Positions 39,401-47,631 of a stretch of 64,000 nucleotides of DNA are shown here, one piece after another. A model generated the notes under the pieces. It did not search any database, was not told the DNA's origin, and worked only from the letters and a program-made list of their open reading frames with translations. How positions within the stretch are numbered: position 1 is the first letter of the stretch; every line of letters begins with the position of its first letter. The DNA lies in NCBI GenBank assembly GCA_030429565.1, contig JAUIFE010000011.1:216291-280290 (forward strand), in the 5' to 3' direction. The position numbers and the translations under genes were made by a program. The stretch comes from Holophagae bacterium. Lineage in GTDB: Bacteria; Acidobacteriota; Holophagae; Acanthopleuribacterales; Acanthopleuribacteraceae.

Positions 39401-39991
39401 GACGTGCAATCGGTCGAACTGGACGTTGATCTGGCCTATAACCGCGCACGCTTGGACTGGGCTAAGGCGCGTCGTGACACGGCTGCTACCCGTTACGAGG
39501 CCTTGATTGCCACCTGTCGTGAGCGTTTTGGCACGCGTCACGCGGCCTGGTCCCATCTCAACGGCGAACTTGGTTTGCTGCGTTTATCGCAAAACAAAAC
39601 CGCCGCTGCCGATCAGTTGTTTGAGGCCGCCTTGCAGGCGCGCTTGCAAGAGGAAGACGACGGCAGTGTTTGGGTTGCCGCTTTGCGCCTGGGTCGCGCT
39701 GAGGCGGCTGCACGGCGCGACAATTACGGTGCCGCCGAGACCTTGCTCAAGCAGGCTCAACCCGTGCTGGAACGTCAGTTAAACAATAATCATCCCTACC
39801 GATTGCAAGCGCAGCGCGTGGCCGCCCATATCGACGTCGGTTTTGGTCGGCTTGATGCGATTGCACCGTCGCGTGATCAGAATCTCGCGCAAATGCGCGC
39901 GGTTTACGCGCCCAACACTGTTTGGGTCGCCGATGCCGTCGCCTACTGGCGCCTGATCCAAAAAACACAGACCAAGGAACGTACCCGCTAG
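36467..39991 (+). CDS. Ser/Thr protein kinase with TPR sensor domain
   Basis: 1174 residues from an ATG with GAGG upstream. The kinase domain (about 45-320) has IGSGGMSEVYLAE as glycine loop, VALKVL with the ATP Lys, VIHRDIKPDNVM with catalytic D166, and LLDFGIA as the DFG motif. One TM helix (about 355-377) follows. The remaining 790 residues, predicted outside the cytoplasm, are TPR-like helical repeats. This PknB-TPR type is common in Acidobacteriota, Planctomycetes and myxobacteria. Substrates are unknown. The frame is open upstream to 36341 but lacks a ribosome binding site there. Confidence 0.93.
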   Translation: MDPTSDHHVQPSSDETAPTKVGGFKPGDHDPEIAIFQSGDHVGRYRVLEQIGSGGMSEVYLAERSDTPDSRVALKVLRLVDLTLIRRFDREQSILAKLSHPYIARFYDMGTAATGHPWLTMEYIDGLPVTRWCDQHQYTMRQRLELFVKICEAVSFAHRHLVIHRDIKPDNVMVDSHGVPKLLDFGIAALLDPETGNQQTVTHLGSRMMTPDYASPEQWRGELLTAATDIYSLGVLLFHLLSGTLPFRFSRQSPMEAFKRMAEEETPSLHAHLSRRTEENTRIAADRRLDPQRLRRFLKGELAAIVAKSLSKEPNDRYVSVEAFADDVRRFLSGHVVQARAHTLRYHAGKFIRRNHLALSFVAALFLVLVGALVAVMVEQRRTEAARQLAEQERHSAEQVTDYLTALFDVADPRRNEGREVTALAMLEIGREQLAQKGGQSDYVQARLNYTMGKVYLSLTQFKTAESLLTDALKVFRRDARADYESETLFALVTLYGQMGRLKDMRTMAERLLVLAEAQPDDAMLVARAYRALGAVHLNEGAIQTSYDWFQKSLATLESSEQAGPVDFADIHYRISLCFHYLSDLAQAESHQRTALKYLDEMPDPPKAKIFDCQSALSGILRDRGKFDEASRMAEQAIAGQVVLYGENHIATLRSRRIAASIYEMSARYEEAEKELRTIITHLEARGDSDGETHSHVLDDLSRVLSTNGAYREAEEVSRKALSLLKNNFGDDHQTVARKKMILASHLLDNHRADVAQPLLTEALEVFLALESGFESELGSTYFYLSGVSRAKGDFERGLEFSRDGSRCFLKRFGNESTYGLMGRQHTANFLLLAGHRREAQVELEAILAEPQDARPAIHRLSLLSEYAVALASNGSLAEARRRWQAIHTALATLPATESALTQYEIRRAHGRFLFEDGDYQAGLAAIHRAIASFGPNAGPENPKLLVTLGDQVLGWTALGRFEEAETTLQQMKTRLDGDVQSVELDVDLAYNRARLDWAKARRDTAATRYEALIATCRERFGTRHAAWSHLNGELGLLRLSQNKTAAADQLFEAALQARLQEEDDGSVWVAALRLGRAEAAARRDNYGAAETLLKQAQPVLERQLNNNHPYRLQAQRVAAHIDVGFGRLDAIAPSRDQNLAQMRAVYAPNTVWVADAVAYWRLIQKTQTKERTR

Positions 39992-40079
39992 CTGCGACGG
40001 CCGGACCTTAAAATTTGTGTCGCTCCTTTTTTCCTCCAAATTTGGTCGCTATCTTTGGGCGTAAAGGAACACCGCTTTC

Positions 40080-41849
40080 GTGATGACGCGGTGCAGGGGA
40101 GGGGCCGATTTGATTGCCGGTGTACCACAACGGTCACGCGACGCCGTCGCCGACCTGTTGCTTTGGATGCAACAGCAGGGCGCACTTTGGCGTGGGTTCT
40201 CTCTGGTGGCAGAGGGTGAGGAACGCGGGCTGCGCAGCACCACTTTGTTGCCGCCCAATCAGGAAATTATGTTCATTCCTAAGCACTTGCACTTCCAAAG
40301 TCGCTGCGAGAATGAGCGACTGCCGCATCCTGGTAAGCTCGGGTTATTTTCCAAACACAGCGCTTTGGCGCTTTATTTACTGGAAGCCGCGGCGGCCGAC
40401 AGTCATTTCCATCGGCCTTATTTGGCCACCTTGCCCGCCCACTACCGCCACATTCCCCTGTGTGCCGAAGCGGACGCTCTGGTACGTCAATGCGGTGGTT
40501 TTACCCGCTTTTTAATTGACCAGCGGGTTACCTCCTTGCATCACGATTACGGTCGTCTGTGCCATGAACGGCCGGGTTTCGACCGCTTTGATTACGACGA
40601 CTTTCGCACCATGATCGCCGCCGTTAACTCGCGTTGTTTCACGCGCCCGGATTTGCCCGAGCAAAACAATGCAGTGATGGTCCCCTTGCTCGATATGTTT
40701 AATCATGCCAACCCACCTAACTGCACCTGGTCCTACAGCCGTGAGCGCGGCGGTTTTGTGGTGACAACTAAAACCAAGGTTGCCGCTGATACCGAGTTGA
40801 CCCTCTGCTACGGCAAGAAACCTTCCGCGCGCTTTTTTGTGAGTTACGGTTTCGTTGAAGCGGAAGCCTCAGTTCAAGCCGTGCCGATCCAGGTGGTTGT
40901 GCCTGATGATGACCCCTTTTATGCCCAAAAAAAACGGTTTATTGAGCAGTTAGGCGGGCCCTGGTTTGCCTTGGTCGATGACGATAACAAGCTGTTACGT
41001 CGTTGTTTAACGGCATTGCGCTGCTGCATCACCGATTGGTCTGATGTGCGACAGCGCAGTCGCGTGTTGGCGCGGCTACCGCTTACCGCCGCCATCGAAC
41101 GCCGCGTTTTAGAGGCTTTGCGTGGCGCGCGCCTTTGGGCGCCCTCACCGTTTTCGCCCCTCAACGATTCGCTTGCCACCTTTCATCACCAGTGTCTGGT
41201 GACCATTCACCAACGGCAACAGCGGGCCAAAAATAAACTGGACCTGTTTGTTGCCGCAGCCTTGGAAGATCTCGACAGCGGCGGTCCACCGGCTTCGGCC
41301 GCGCCTGTGCGCCGCAAACCACCCGCTTGGCGTCGTCGTCTTTTGTACTGGCGCGAGCAGGAGGCCGCCGCTTTGCAGAGCGAACGAACGCCGCTTGGCG
41401 TGGTGACGACTGTTCGCATCCAAGCAGCGACCCAATACGCCTGGCCGGCACTGTGCCGCATTCGCGTTCACGAGCAACAGCAAGGGTTTGTACCTGCACC
41501 CGAAACCCTTGCAGCTCAGGCTGACAACGACATCGGCACCCAGGTAATCACCGTCCAAGCGGGCCGTGACATTGTCGGCTTGTTCACCCTGACACGGGTC
41601 GATAACAACACCGTTCGTTTGGCCGCGCTGCAAATCGATCAGCACCACCAAGGACGCGGTTACGGCCGCCAGGTGATGTGTTTGCTCAAAGAACACTTTT
41701 TAGCGCAGGGCTTTTGCGGCACGCTAACACTTGCTGTTCACAAGGACAATCAGGTCGCCGGCGCCTTTTTCCGCGCCGAAGGTTTTCAAGTGATCGCGCA
41801 ACAGGCAAACTGCGAGGAACGCCGCTATCAGCTATTTTTCGGCGACTAA
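40080..41849 (+). CDS. SET-domain methyltransferase fused to GNAT acetyltransferase
   Basis: Up to 589 residues. The N-terminal half has a SET domain of the Rubisco-LSMT/SETD3 type: VPLLDMFNHANPPNCTW supplies the NH..PNC pseudoknot motif and ELTLCYG the other half. A helical substrate-binding region follows. The last 100 residues are a GNAT fold with QIDQHHQGRGYGRQVM as the acetyl-CoA loop and FFRAEGF. The protein would methylate a lysine (or histidine) and acetylate an amine, perhaps on one target. The start is uncertain: GTG 40080 or ATG 40083 have only AAAGGA far upstream, while TTG 40110 has a strong GGGGAGGGG site. Confidence 0.85.
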   Translation: MMTRCRGGADLIAGVPQRSRDAVADLLLWMQQQGALWRGFSLVAEGEERGLRSTTLLPPNQEIMFIPKHLHFQSRCENERLPHPGKLGLFSKHSALALYLLEAAAADSHFHRPYLATLPAHYRHIPLCAEADALVRQCGGFTRFLIDQRVTSLHHDYGRLCHERPGFDRFDYDDFRTMIAAVNSRCFTRPDLPEQNNAVMVPLLDMFNHANPPNCTWSYSRERGGFVVTTKTKVAADTELTLCYGKKPSARFFVSYGFVEAEASVQAVPIQVVVPDDDPFYAQKKRFIEQLGGPWFALVDDDNKLLRRCLTALRCCITDWSDVRQRSRVLARLPLTAAIERRVLEALRGARLWAPSPFSPLNDSLATFHHQCLVTIHQRQQRAKNKLDLFVAAALEDLDSGGPPASAAPVRRKPPAWRRRLLYWREQEAAALQSERTPLGVVTTVRIQAATQYAWPALCRIRVHEQQQGFVPAPETLAAQADNDIGTQVITVQAGRDIVGLFTLTRVDNNTVRLAALQIDQHHQGRGYGRQVMCLLKEHFLAQGFCGTLTLAVHKDNQVAGAFFRAEGFQVIAQQANCEERRYQLFFGD

Positions 41850-41925
41850 ACCTTTGGAAGAAGGCGGTTTGCTGTGGTGGGCGGTGCCTTTTTGGCTGTT
41901 GTGGCCGTATCTCGATTGACTTTAG

Positions 41926-41941
41926 TTAGCCAAATCGCTAA
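41926..41941. promoter_or_regulatory. ArsR-type operator, site 1
   Basis: TTAGC-N6-GCTAA, an exact dyad 43 bases upstream of the arsR-like start. It lies just downstream of a TTGACT sequence (41916-41921), so it would cover the promoter spacer. Confidence 0.7.
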
Positions 41942-41950
41942 GTTTTTTAA

Positions 41951-41966
41951 TTAGCTGAATGGCTAA
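41951..41966. promoter_or_regulatory. ArsR-type operator, site 2
   Basis: Second exact TTAGC-N6-GCTAA dyad, 25 bases centre to centre from site 1. The identical half-sites with different centres point to tandem binding of the regulator encoded just downstream, most likely autoregulation. Confidence 0.7.
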
Positions 41967-41983
41967 TTAAGCGGGAGGCTGCT

Positions 41984-42283
41984 TTGACCGAAAAAAGCCG
42001 GGCGGCACAGGAACTCGAAGACTTTGACACGGTCTTCAAAGCGCTGGCGCATGCCTCGCGCCGCCACATTTTGGTCGTGCTCCATGCGCGTGGTGGTCAC
42101 ATGACCGCCGGTGCCATTGCCGATCGTTTTGCCTGTAGCTGGCCGACCACTACCCGTCACCTGCGTCAATTGACCGACGCTGGTTTGGTGACGGTTGAGA
42201 AGGTCGGTCGTGAAAAAATTTACCGCCTCAACCAGGCGCGTTTATGCCGCGTCACCGATAACTGGTTGAAGTGGTTTCGTTAG
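41984..42283 (+). CDS. ArsR-family transcriptional regulator
   Basis: 99 residues from a TTG start with GGGAGG upstream. A winged helix: VFKALAHASRRHILVVLHA, AGAIADRFACSWPTTTRHLRQ as the recognition helix region, and GLVTVEKVGREKIYRLN as wing. No metal-binding Cys cluster (CxC) is present, so it resembles the metal-independent SdpR-like branch. Two identical dyads upstream suggest it represses itself and the next gene, which starts 25 bases after its stop. Confidence 0.9.
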   Translation: MTEKSRAAQELEDFDTVFKALAHASRRHILVVLHARGGHMTAGAIADRFACSWPTTTRHLRQLTDAGLVTVEKVGREKIYRLNQARLCRVTDNWLKWFR

Positions 42284-42308
42284 GTTTCGCGACGTAAAGG
42301 AGGTTTCC

Positions 42309-42626
42309 GTGAGTGGAAAAATGGCGTTCGCCCTGTACAAACCCCATGAGGGTCAAGAGGAAGCATTAGTGGCTGTGGTTGAAAAACATTTGCCGGCCTT
42401 GCGCGAGTTTGGTCTGGTCAGTGATCGCGACGGCTATGTGGCGCGCTCCCAAGACGGCACCATTGTGGAAATTTTTGAATGGAAAAGCGCCGACAGCCCC
42501 GGTTTGGCCCACAAGCATCCCGGTGTTGCCGCCATTTGGGAAGCCATCGGCCAAATCGCCGACTTTCCTGCGATGCGTGAATTACCCGAAGCCGGCAGCC
42601 GCTTTCCCAACTTTGATTTACTTTAA
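42309..42626 (+). CDS. Small antibiotic-monooxygenase-like (alpha-beta barrel) protein
   Basis: 105 residues from a GTG with a perfect AAAGGAGGT site. AFALYKPHEGQEEALVAVV and VEIFEWKSADSPGLAHKHP suggest the dimeric alpha-beta barrel (ABM-like) fold. These proteins are mono-oxygenases or stress proteins with varied substrates. It is in one operon with the ArsR gene and likely de-repressed by the signal that this regulator senses. Confidence 0.7.
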   Translation: MSGKMAFALYKPHEGQEEALVAVVEKHLPALREFGLVSDRDGYVARSQDGTIVEIFEWKSADSPGLAHKHPGVAAIWEAIGQIADFPAMRELPEAGSRFPNFDLL

Positions 42627-42681
42627 TCGGTGTAACGGGTCGCGGTGATCTTCGTCGCGATTCGTTTTTACCCGTTCGTTC

Positions 42682-42816
42682 TCACCCTTGCCCGCCAAAC
42701 CAAAAAACCGCAAAAACGCCAAAAAAAATGCTGCCGGCGCCGAGTAATCCACCGAACGTGCGCGGGCTTTCAATCGGCCCTTCGTCACTAGGTCCTCGCT
42801 TGGCATCGTGGTACAT
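42682..42816 (-). CDS. Possible small single-TM protein
   Basis: 44 codons starting MYHDAKRGPSDEGP, then a glycine-rich hydrophobic segment FGGLLGAGSIFFGVFAVFWF. The frame looks protein-like, with a hydrophilic N-terminus and one TM helix. There is no clear ribosome binding site, so it stays doubtful. It would be transcribed away from the propeller gene at 42880. Confidence 0.3.
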   Translation of the reverse strand: MYHDAKRGPSDEGPIESPRTFGGLLGAGSIFFGVFAVFWFGGQG

Positions 42817-42879
42817 CTGTTGCAAAACATTGATATTGCGTTTTCTGTGTTGTTCCGATTTTTTTGGATTGAGGTTGCT

Positions 42880-43995
42880 ATGCGGTGGATGTGTTTGTGG
42901 CTTTTTTTGGTTTTTTGTTTTTGGGCGACTGCTGCCGACGTACCCGCTCAAGCGGTGCCTGGCGCCGTAAAGTGGTTCGCGGCCGGTCCCATCAATCATG
43001 TTTTTGCGCTTGATCGCGTTGTTCCACTGGAATTCAAAGAAGAGGCCGTCGTTGGCGCCGTTTGGCGTGTGGTGCTTGACCCCCGTAACGGAGACATCTT
43101 GGTCGGCGATTACCGCTCCAGTGCCTGTGTCTTCCGTTTTGACGCCGAAGGGCGGTTCAAACACCGCATCGGCCGCTCCGGTCAGGGGCCCGGTGAGTAC
43201 GAATACATGTTGAACTTCGCCGTGGGTGCCGACGGCGCGGTATACGTGTTGTCGGGCTCGAAACTGGTCAAGTACAATGCCGCCGGCGTCATGCAACAAG
43301 AGATTCGCATGCGTTCTTTTACCAATGACATTGCCGTGGTGGGCGACCAAGTCGTGGTGCGTTTGGTTCACCGTTTTGACCAGGATTCCGATCCCGCTTT
43401 ATTGGTTTACGATAGCGACCTGAACTTGCAACAGGGCGTGGGTCGGCGCGATGCGCGTCTCGACATTAAATTGTACCTGCCACAACGATCATTGGCGGTG
43501 ATGGGGACGACGCTAATCGAGACCGATTTCTACGCACCGCATCTGCACAGTATGGATGCCCGCCGCAACCTGGTGACCACCGTCCTGGCGCCGGAAAGCG
43601 ACGATTTTGCCGAGGTCTGGGACATTCGCAATAAGGCGCAGCGGGACAAAGCTGTTAATGCGAGGGTCCGCTTCTTCGTTAATGTTCAAGCCACTGATCG
43701 CTTCGTTTTTCTTCATGAGCATCAAGACGCAACTATTAATAATTATTGGGTTTATGAGCCTGGCACGGGAAGCGCGCGCGTCTTTGTCGAACGGCCGCGC
43801 CACCCTGGGAAGCCGCCGGTTACCATCAAAAACAAACTGTTCGGCGCCGTCGCCGGCGCGTACCCTGATGGTTTCATTGCCACCGTCGATCAATCCGAAA
43901 CGCTGCAGGATTTGGCGTTGGTTTTCCCTGAGTTGGCGAAGGTCACCATGGCAGAGGATGACAACCCGGTTTTTATTTTTTTGGCGGTGAAATAG
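42880..43995 (+). CDS. Secreted six-bladed beta-propeller-like protein
   Basis: 371 residues from an ATG with GAGG upstream. The signal peptide is MCLWLFLVFCFWATAA. The rest has blade-like units (DPRNGDILVGDY, RSGQGPGEYEYMLNFAVGADGAVYVL-type, FVFLHEHQ), as in 6-bladed propellers of the NHL/BF3-like group. The role is unknown; binding or carbohydrate metabolism outside the cytoplasm is possible. The gene is followed by a perfect 15-pair hairpin. Confidence 0.78.
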   Translation: MRWMCLWLFLVFCFWATAADVPAQAVPGAVKWFAAGPINHVFALDRVVPLEFKEEAVVGAVWRVVLDPRNGDILVGDYRSSACVFRFDAEGRFKHRIGRSGQGPGEYEYMLNFAVGADGAVYVLSGSKLVKYNAAGVMQQEIRMRSFTNDIAVVGDQVVVRLVHRFDQDSDPALLVYDSDLNLQQGVGRRDARLDIKLYLPQRSLAVMGTTLIETDFYAPHLHSMDARRNLVTTVLAPESDDFAEVWDIRNKAQRDKAVNARVRFFVNVQATDRFVFLHEHQDATINNYWVYEPGTGSARVFVERPRHPGKPPVTIKNKLFGAVAGAYPDGFIATVDQSETLQDLALVFPELAKVTMAEDDNPVFIFLAVK

Positions 43996-44002
43996 GACAC
44001 AG

Positions 44003-44040
44003 CCACGACGGGCGGTGCTTCATTTCACCGCCCGTCGTGG
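44003..44040. terminator. Hairpin between convergent genes, no T-tract
   Basis: A perfect 15-base inverted repeat (CCACGACGGGCGGTG and its complement) with an eight-base loop, between the propeller gene and the cmr operon. Because no T-run follows on either strand, it may rather block RNA decay or act with Rho. Confidence 0.55.
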
Positions 44041-44067
44041 CCCGCTCACGCCGGTGCTTGCCTTTGC

Positions 44068-45246
44068 TTACTCGTCCCCACTGCCGTGTTCTCGCAGGCG
44101 GGCGCGTACGACGTTGACGCGGACTGTGTGCTTGTCGGGCGGCTTTTGTTTTTTGGCCTTTTTGGCTTTCTTCTTCCCTTGGCCGGGTGTGGGTTCCGGC
44201 GCTTGCGGTTGGCTCGGTTTCCAGCGGTTTTGGCGCTGCCAGTCAGCGCGTAGCTTTTTCAGCACCTGGATTTCTTTTTCGGGTTCCTCGCGCCATCGAT
44301 CAGCCTTAAGTTCTTGGTATAGCGCCACATCTGCGGCATCTTTGCTGCCGGCGACGATCTCAAACAGCTCCCGTTCGAAGGGATCCATGGCGTCCAGACG
44401 TTGCTGCTGCTCGCGTTCCTTTTTCGCGTCCAACCAGCGCTTGTTGGCGGCCTGCTTCTCGTTCGGTGTGCAGACCATGCGCCCGTAACCCACCGCTGTT
44501 TTGGCACCCGCGCCGGCCCAGGCCAAGGCCTGCGTCAACCAATCCGCGATCAAGGCGTGATCGCTTGCTTGCGCGCCGGCACGTGGCATCCAGGCAAATA
44601 GAAACGGCGTATCGGCGGCCGTCGTGAGGAATGGAATCGGTGTCGGCGAGCGCCAATCACCGGGAGGATCCTCATTCGTCCAGTTGCCGTAATGCGGGGT
44701 CATCACGTCCGCTTGCAGGTGAACCGGTCGGGTCGGCAGTGCATCGAGAAAACACAGACAGCCGGCGCGGTTGGGCGCGCCGAACAAGCGCCCAACCCGT
44801 TCGGTGTCGCCCTCCTCGGCCACAGCCCAGGCGTGAATGAGACCTTTGACGGAGCTGCCTGGCAGGTAGGGGACTGCCAAGGTGGGATGCCAAGTAAAGC
44901 CGATTTCGGTTGGATGACTGCGGCCGGTTCCTGTCACGAGCCGCGCTTCTGTTTGAAAGAACTGAAAATCGCCATGACGCGCGCGTACCAGTGCCGTGAC
45001 GCGCGCGATCTGTGCTTCGATCCGGCTTTTGTCACCCACCTCGCACGCGGCCTTTTCAATCCAAGCAAGTTTGGGATTGGCCGCTTTGTTTGGGTCGCCC
45101 TCCTGCTTGGACGGCGTTCTAAGCGACCACCGCTGTTGGCCGTCTTTGATCCAGGTATCGCAGAACTTGTCGTACCACAATCCCAAATGGGGGTTGTCAG
45201 GTGGCGTGCCGGCCAAGGCGGCGTCGCGATAGAGAGGAAGCGTCAT
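44068..45246 (-). CDS. cmr6: Type III-B CRISPR RAMP protein Cmr6
   Basis: 392 residues. LAVPYLPGSSVKGLIHAWA and LFGAPNRAGCLCFLDALP, then DVMTPHYGNW, are Cmr6 signatures: a Gly-rich loop and the conserved MTPHY. Cmr6 (Cas7-like) caps the Cmr4 filament at the 3' side of the crRNA. The C-terminal 100 residues form a Lys/Glu-rich helical and low-complexity tail (KKKAKKAKKQK) longer than usual. It is the last gene of the operon; its start overlaps the cmr5 stop by four bases. Confidence 0.93.
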   Translation of the reverse strand: MTLPLYRDAALAGTPPDNPHLGLWYDKFCDTWIKDGQQRWSLRTPSKQEGDPNKAANPKLAWIEKAACEVGDKSRIEAQIARVTALVRARHGDFQFFQTEARLVTGTGRSHPTEIGFTWHPTLAVPYLPGSSVKGLIHAWAVAEEGDTERVGRLFGAPNRAGCLCFLDALPTRPVHLQADVMTPHYGNWTNEDPPGDWRSPTPIPFLTTAADTPFLFAWMPRAGAQASDHALIADWLTQALAWAGAGAKTAVGYGRMVCTPNEKQAANKRWLDAKKEREQQQRLDAMDPFERELFEIVAGSKDAADVALYQELKADRWREEPEKEIQVLKKLRADWQRQNRWKPSQPQAPEPTPGQGKKKAKKAKKQKPPDKHTVRVNVVRARLREHGSGDE

Positions 45247-45656
45247 GATGGGTCCTCCGGGGAGGGTTTTTCAAGCATGGCACGGCAGAATTTTTTGTGC
45301 CAGGTCAGCCAGGCCAGCGCTTCCGCCTGGGCCAAAGTGTATTGGTCTTGGCTGCCGCTTGTGAGGCCCGCCATCAAGCCCGTTTGGGCCGTGTATACAC
45401 CATCGTTGCGACGGCACAGCCATTGGCTAAGGTTTTGAAACAAGGCTGCGTGCGCTTTTTCGTCGTCCTTGCTCGGTTCAGGGCCGGCCGCCGACAATTC
45501 CATCGCCATGGCTTGGCCGAGACCGTTGATCAGCACCGCCGGCCCCAAGCGTTCCACATAGCTGCGGTAACGTTTTTGGAAATCGGAGCTTGCGTGGGCG
45601 ACGGCCTGCGTTTGTTTGAGTGCGTCGGCGGCGCGTTGTTGTTCTAAGGTTTTCAT
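45243..45656 (-). CDS. cmr5: Type III-B small subunit Cmr5
   Basis: 137 residues, all-helical. EQQRAADALKQTQAV at the N-terminus and a length near the family norm support Cmr5 (Cas11), the small subunit that lines the crRNA-target duplex. It sits between cmr4 and cmr6, the standard place, with ATGA overlaps on both sides. Confidence 0.88.
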   Translation of the reverse strand: MKTLEQQRAADALKQTQAVAHASSDFQKRYRSYVERLGPAVLINGLGQAMAMELSAAGPEPSKDDEKAHAALFQNLSQWLCRRNDGVYTAQTGLMAGLTSGSQDQYTLAQAEALAWLTWHKKFCRAMLEKPSPEDPS

Positions 45657-46477
45657 CCCTTTTGCTCCTTGGCGGCGGCGTATTGGGTTACGGCGAACCA
45701 GCCTTGGCCGACCGTTTCATTGCCGCCCACTTGAAGGTAGGCGTTCTCGGCGGGAAACATTTGGTCCACAAAGGTTTTTGGGGTGCCGGCCCGTTCGAAA
45801 ATCAGGGTGTACATCAGCGTGTCACAGGGCAGCGTTTCCTCGTACCACAGGTTTCTGCTGATTTTGGTGTCTGGTTCCAACAAGTTGCGGGCCTGAATCG
45901 TTAAGCCGTAACGGGCAAACCAGGCGAAGTCATCGTTGTGAAGCACGGCAACCGAATGGGCCAGGCGTTGTTGCGTGGGCAGATGGCCGATAAGTGGCGC
46001 GATCAGGTTCAGCCAGCGTTGCGGTACTTCACCCGCCACCGTAAACAGCCGTTCCTCCAGGAACAATTCCGTGGCGCCGGCGGTCAAAAGTGTGCCTTTT
46101 GCCGGTGTGGGCGTCTCGATCGCCTGAATCGAGCCAACCCGACCCAAATCGCGCTGAAGCCGTTCGAGCAGCAAGGGGCAGGTGGCCCAGCGGTAGGCGC
46201 CGGTCAGACTGCGAACGGGTAATAGCAAGAGGCGGCCTTCCGAAAACAAAATGCTGCCACCGCAGTCCGTGTTGCCAAACCAGCGGTTGACCTGACTTTC
46301 TGTCTGACCGGCGGTGCGCGCGTGGTCGCGTAGGGCGCCTTTCAAGCTGGAACCCACCACCAGCGGATAATCGGTACCCGCCTCTCGGGCAACCGGTAGG
46401 TCGACCACGTCCGTGCTGCGGCCGGCGCCCGCGTGGATTGGGGTTTCGGCCAGCAGGCCGAGCATTAAACCATTCAT
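45653..46477 (-). CDS. cmr4: Type III-B backbone RNase Cmr4
   Basis: 274 residues from the ATG at 46477, with AGGAGG upstream; a longer in-frame start exists at 46501. AETPIHAGAGRSTDVVDLPV with D26 is the conserved RNase aspartate of Cmr4, and VVGSSLKGALRDHA the Gly-rich loop. Several copies form the complex backbone and cut the target RNA at six-base steps. It overlaps the end of cmr3 by four bases. Confidence 0.95.
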   Translation of the reverse strand: MNGLMLGLLAETPIHAGAGRSTDVVDLPVAREAGTDYPLVVGSSLKGALRDHARTAGQTESQVNRWFGNTDCGGSILFSEGRLLLLPVRSLTGAYRWATCPLLLERLQRDLGRVGSIQAIETPTPAKGTLLTAGATELFLEERLFTVAGEVPQRWLNLIAPLIGHLPTQQRLAHSVAVLHNDDFAWFARYGLTIQARNLLEPDTKISRNLWYEETLPCDTLMYTLIFERAGTPKTFVDQMFPAENAYLQVGGNETVGQGWFAVTQYAAAKEQKG

Positions 46478-47631
46478 CGTTGTTCCTCCTCTTGGATGCA
46501 TAAACCGAGCGCCAATTCGCCAAAGCCGACGGCCCGACGACGGCCAATTTGAAAACGGGCGTTGCGGTTGGGGCGCACGACTCCCGGTTCGTTACCGATT
46601 CGTTCGCAAAACAGAACGCTGCCGGCGGGTAGCAAACAGCGGTTGGGCAAGGGTTTTCGGTCGCGCGAATCCCAGCCGCCGGCGCGGACGGCGCGATCCA
46701 AGCAGGCCGAAATCACCTGCACATTACCGAGGCTGGAGAGCTTGCGGTGCAGCAACGCGCGTTTGTGATTGAGATCGAGTGGTGTCAGTGTGACTGCCGC
46801 AAATAACTGTTTTTGGGCGGCTTCCGCTGCGGTGAAACCCAAGGCCGGCGGACCCTGCCAGGCTTCTCCGGTCACTAACTTGCCTTCGCCGCCCAAGGTC
46901 AGGTTGGACCCGACCAACGACGGCCACGCTTTCGGCCAACCGTTGATTTGGACGCCCAGCGAAACGCCTTCTTGGAGGCGAATGTGGCGCGCGCTGTAAA
47001 GCATGCCCTCTCTCGCGGTACGGGTGTCGCTTCTGCGCTCAATGCCGACACGCCGTTCCTCGAGCCACAGCGCCTCTTGAGGCACGATGTCGTCCGCATT
47101 GGGCAGCCTGCCGGCCAGGATGCGGTGCATGCCCTTGGTTGTGACCCAAACATGTTTACCGGCCCCAAGGCGGACGTGGTCAGGACTCGTCGGCCAGGAA
47201 GGTAAACGGACCTGCTCACCAAGGTCGCAGTCAACCGGTTCGCCCGGTCGGGCGATTGCTTGCGGCAAAAAGCGGCCCTGGTCCACATAGCCGACCACGT
47301 GGCGCGGCAGTGGGAACATCACTTCCTCGCCGCGTAAAACATAGGGCCCGGCAAAATGGACCGCCGGCTGTTCTTTTTTACCGTGGCGGTCGACCGCTTT
47401 GCTCAATTGGTTGGGGCTTTCGCCGAGGTAGGGCCGCAATTCGCTCGGCCAACTGTCGCGACCGTTCCAACCTTTAGCGCGTGCCAAGGCCGCGCGCAGG
47501 GCCCCGACCACGGTCAGCGGTAGCGCTGGAAATAGGCCGCCCGGTTCCGATTGGGCGGCGATTCCCGTGGAAAAAGGGGTGCTGTCGCTGAAGAACAAGG
47601 TGTTGTGCGGTATCAGTTTGAGGAACATCAT
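46474..47631 (-). CDS. cmr3: Type III-B crRNA 5'-handle binding protein Cmr3
   Basis: 385 residues. LIPHNTLFFSDSTPFSTG at the N-terminus is typical of Cmr3 (Cas5-like), followed by LPLTVVGALRAAL. Cmr3 binds the 5' repeat tag of the crRNA and Cas10. Its start overlaps the cas10 stop (ATGA). Confidence 0.92.
   Translation of the reverse strand: MMFLKLIPHNTLFFSDSTPFSTGIAAQSEPGGLFPALPLTVVGALRAALARAKGWNGRDSWPSELRPYLGESPNQLSKAVDRHGKKEQPAVHFAGPYVLRGEEVMFPLPRHVVGYVDQGRFLPQAIARPGEPVDCDLGEQVRLPSWPTSPDHVRLGAGKHVWVTTKGMHRILAGRLPNADDIVPQEALWLEERRVGIERRSDTRTAREGMLYSARHIRLQEGVSLGVQINGWPKAWPSLVGSNLTLGGEGKLVTGEAWQGPPALGFTAAEAAQKQLFAAVTLTPLDLNHKRALLHRKLSSLGNVQVISACLDRAVRAGGWDSRDRKPLPNRCLLPAGSVLFCERIGNEPGVVRPNRNARFQIGRRRAVGFGELALGLCIQEEEQR

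Noticed and set aside
42817..43371. Minus-strand frame above the possible small TM protein
   Set aside because: Antisense to the propeller gene, which has a signal peptide and ribosome binding site. Only the last 44 codons look protein-like.
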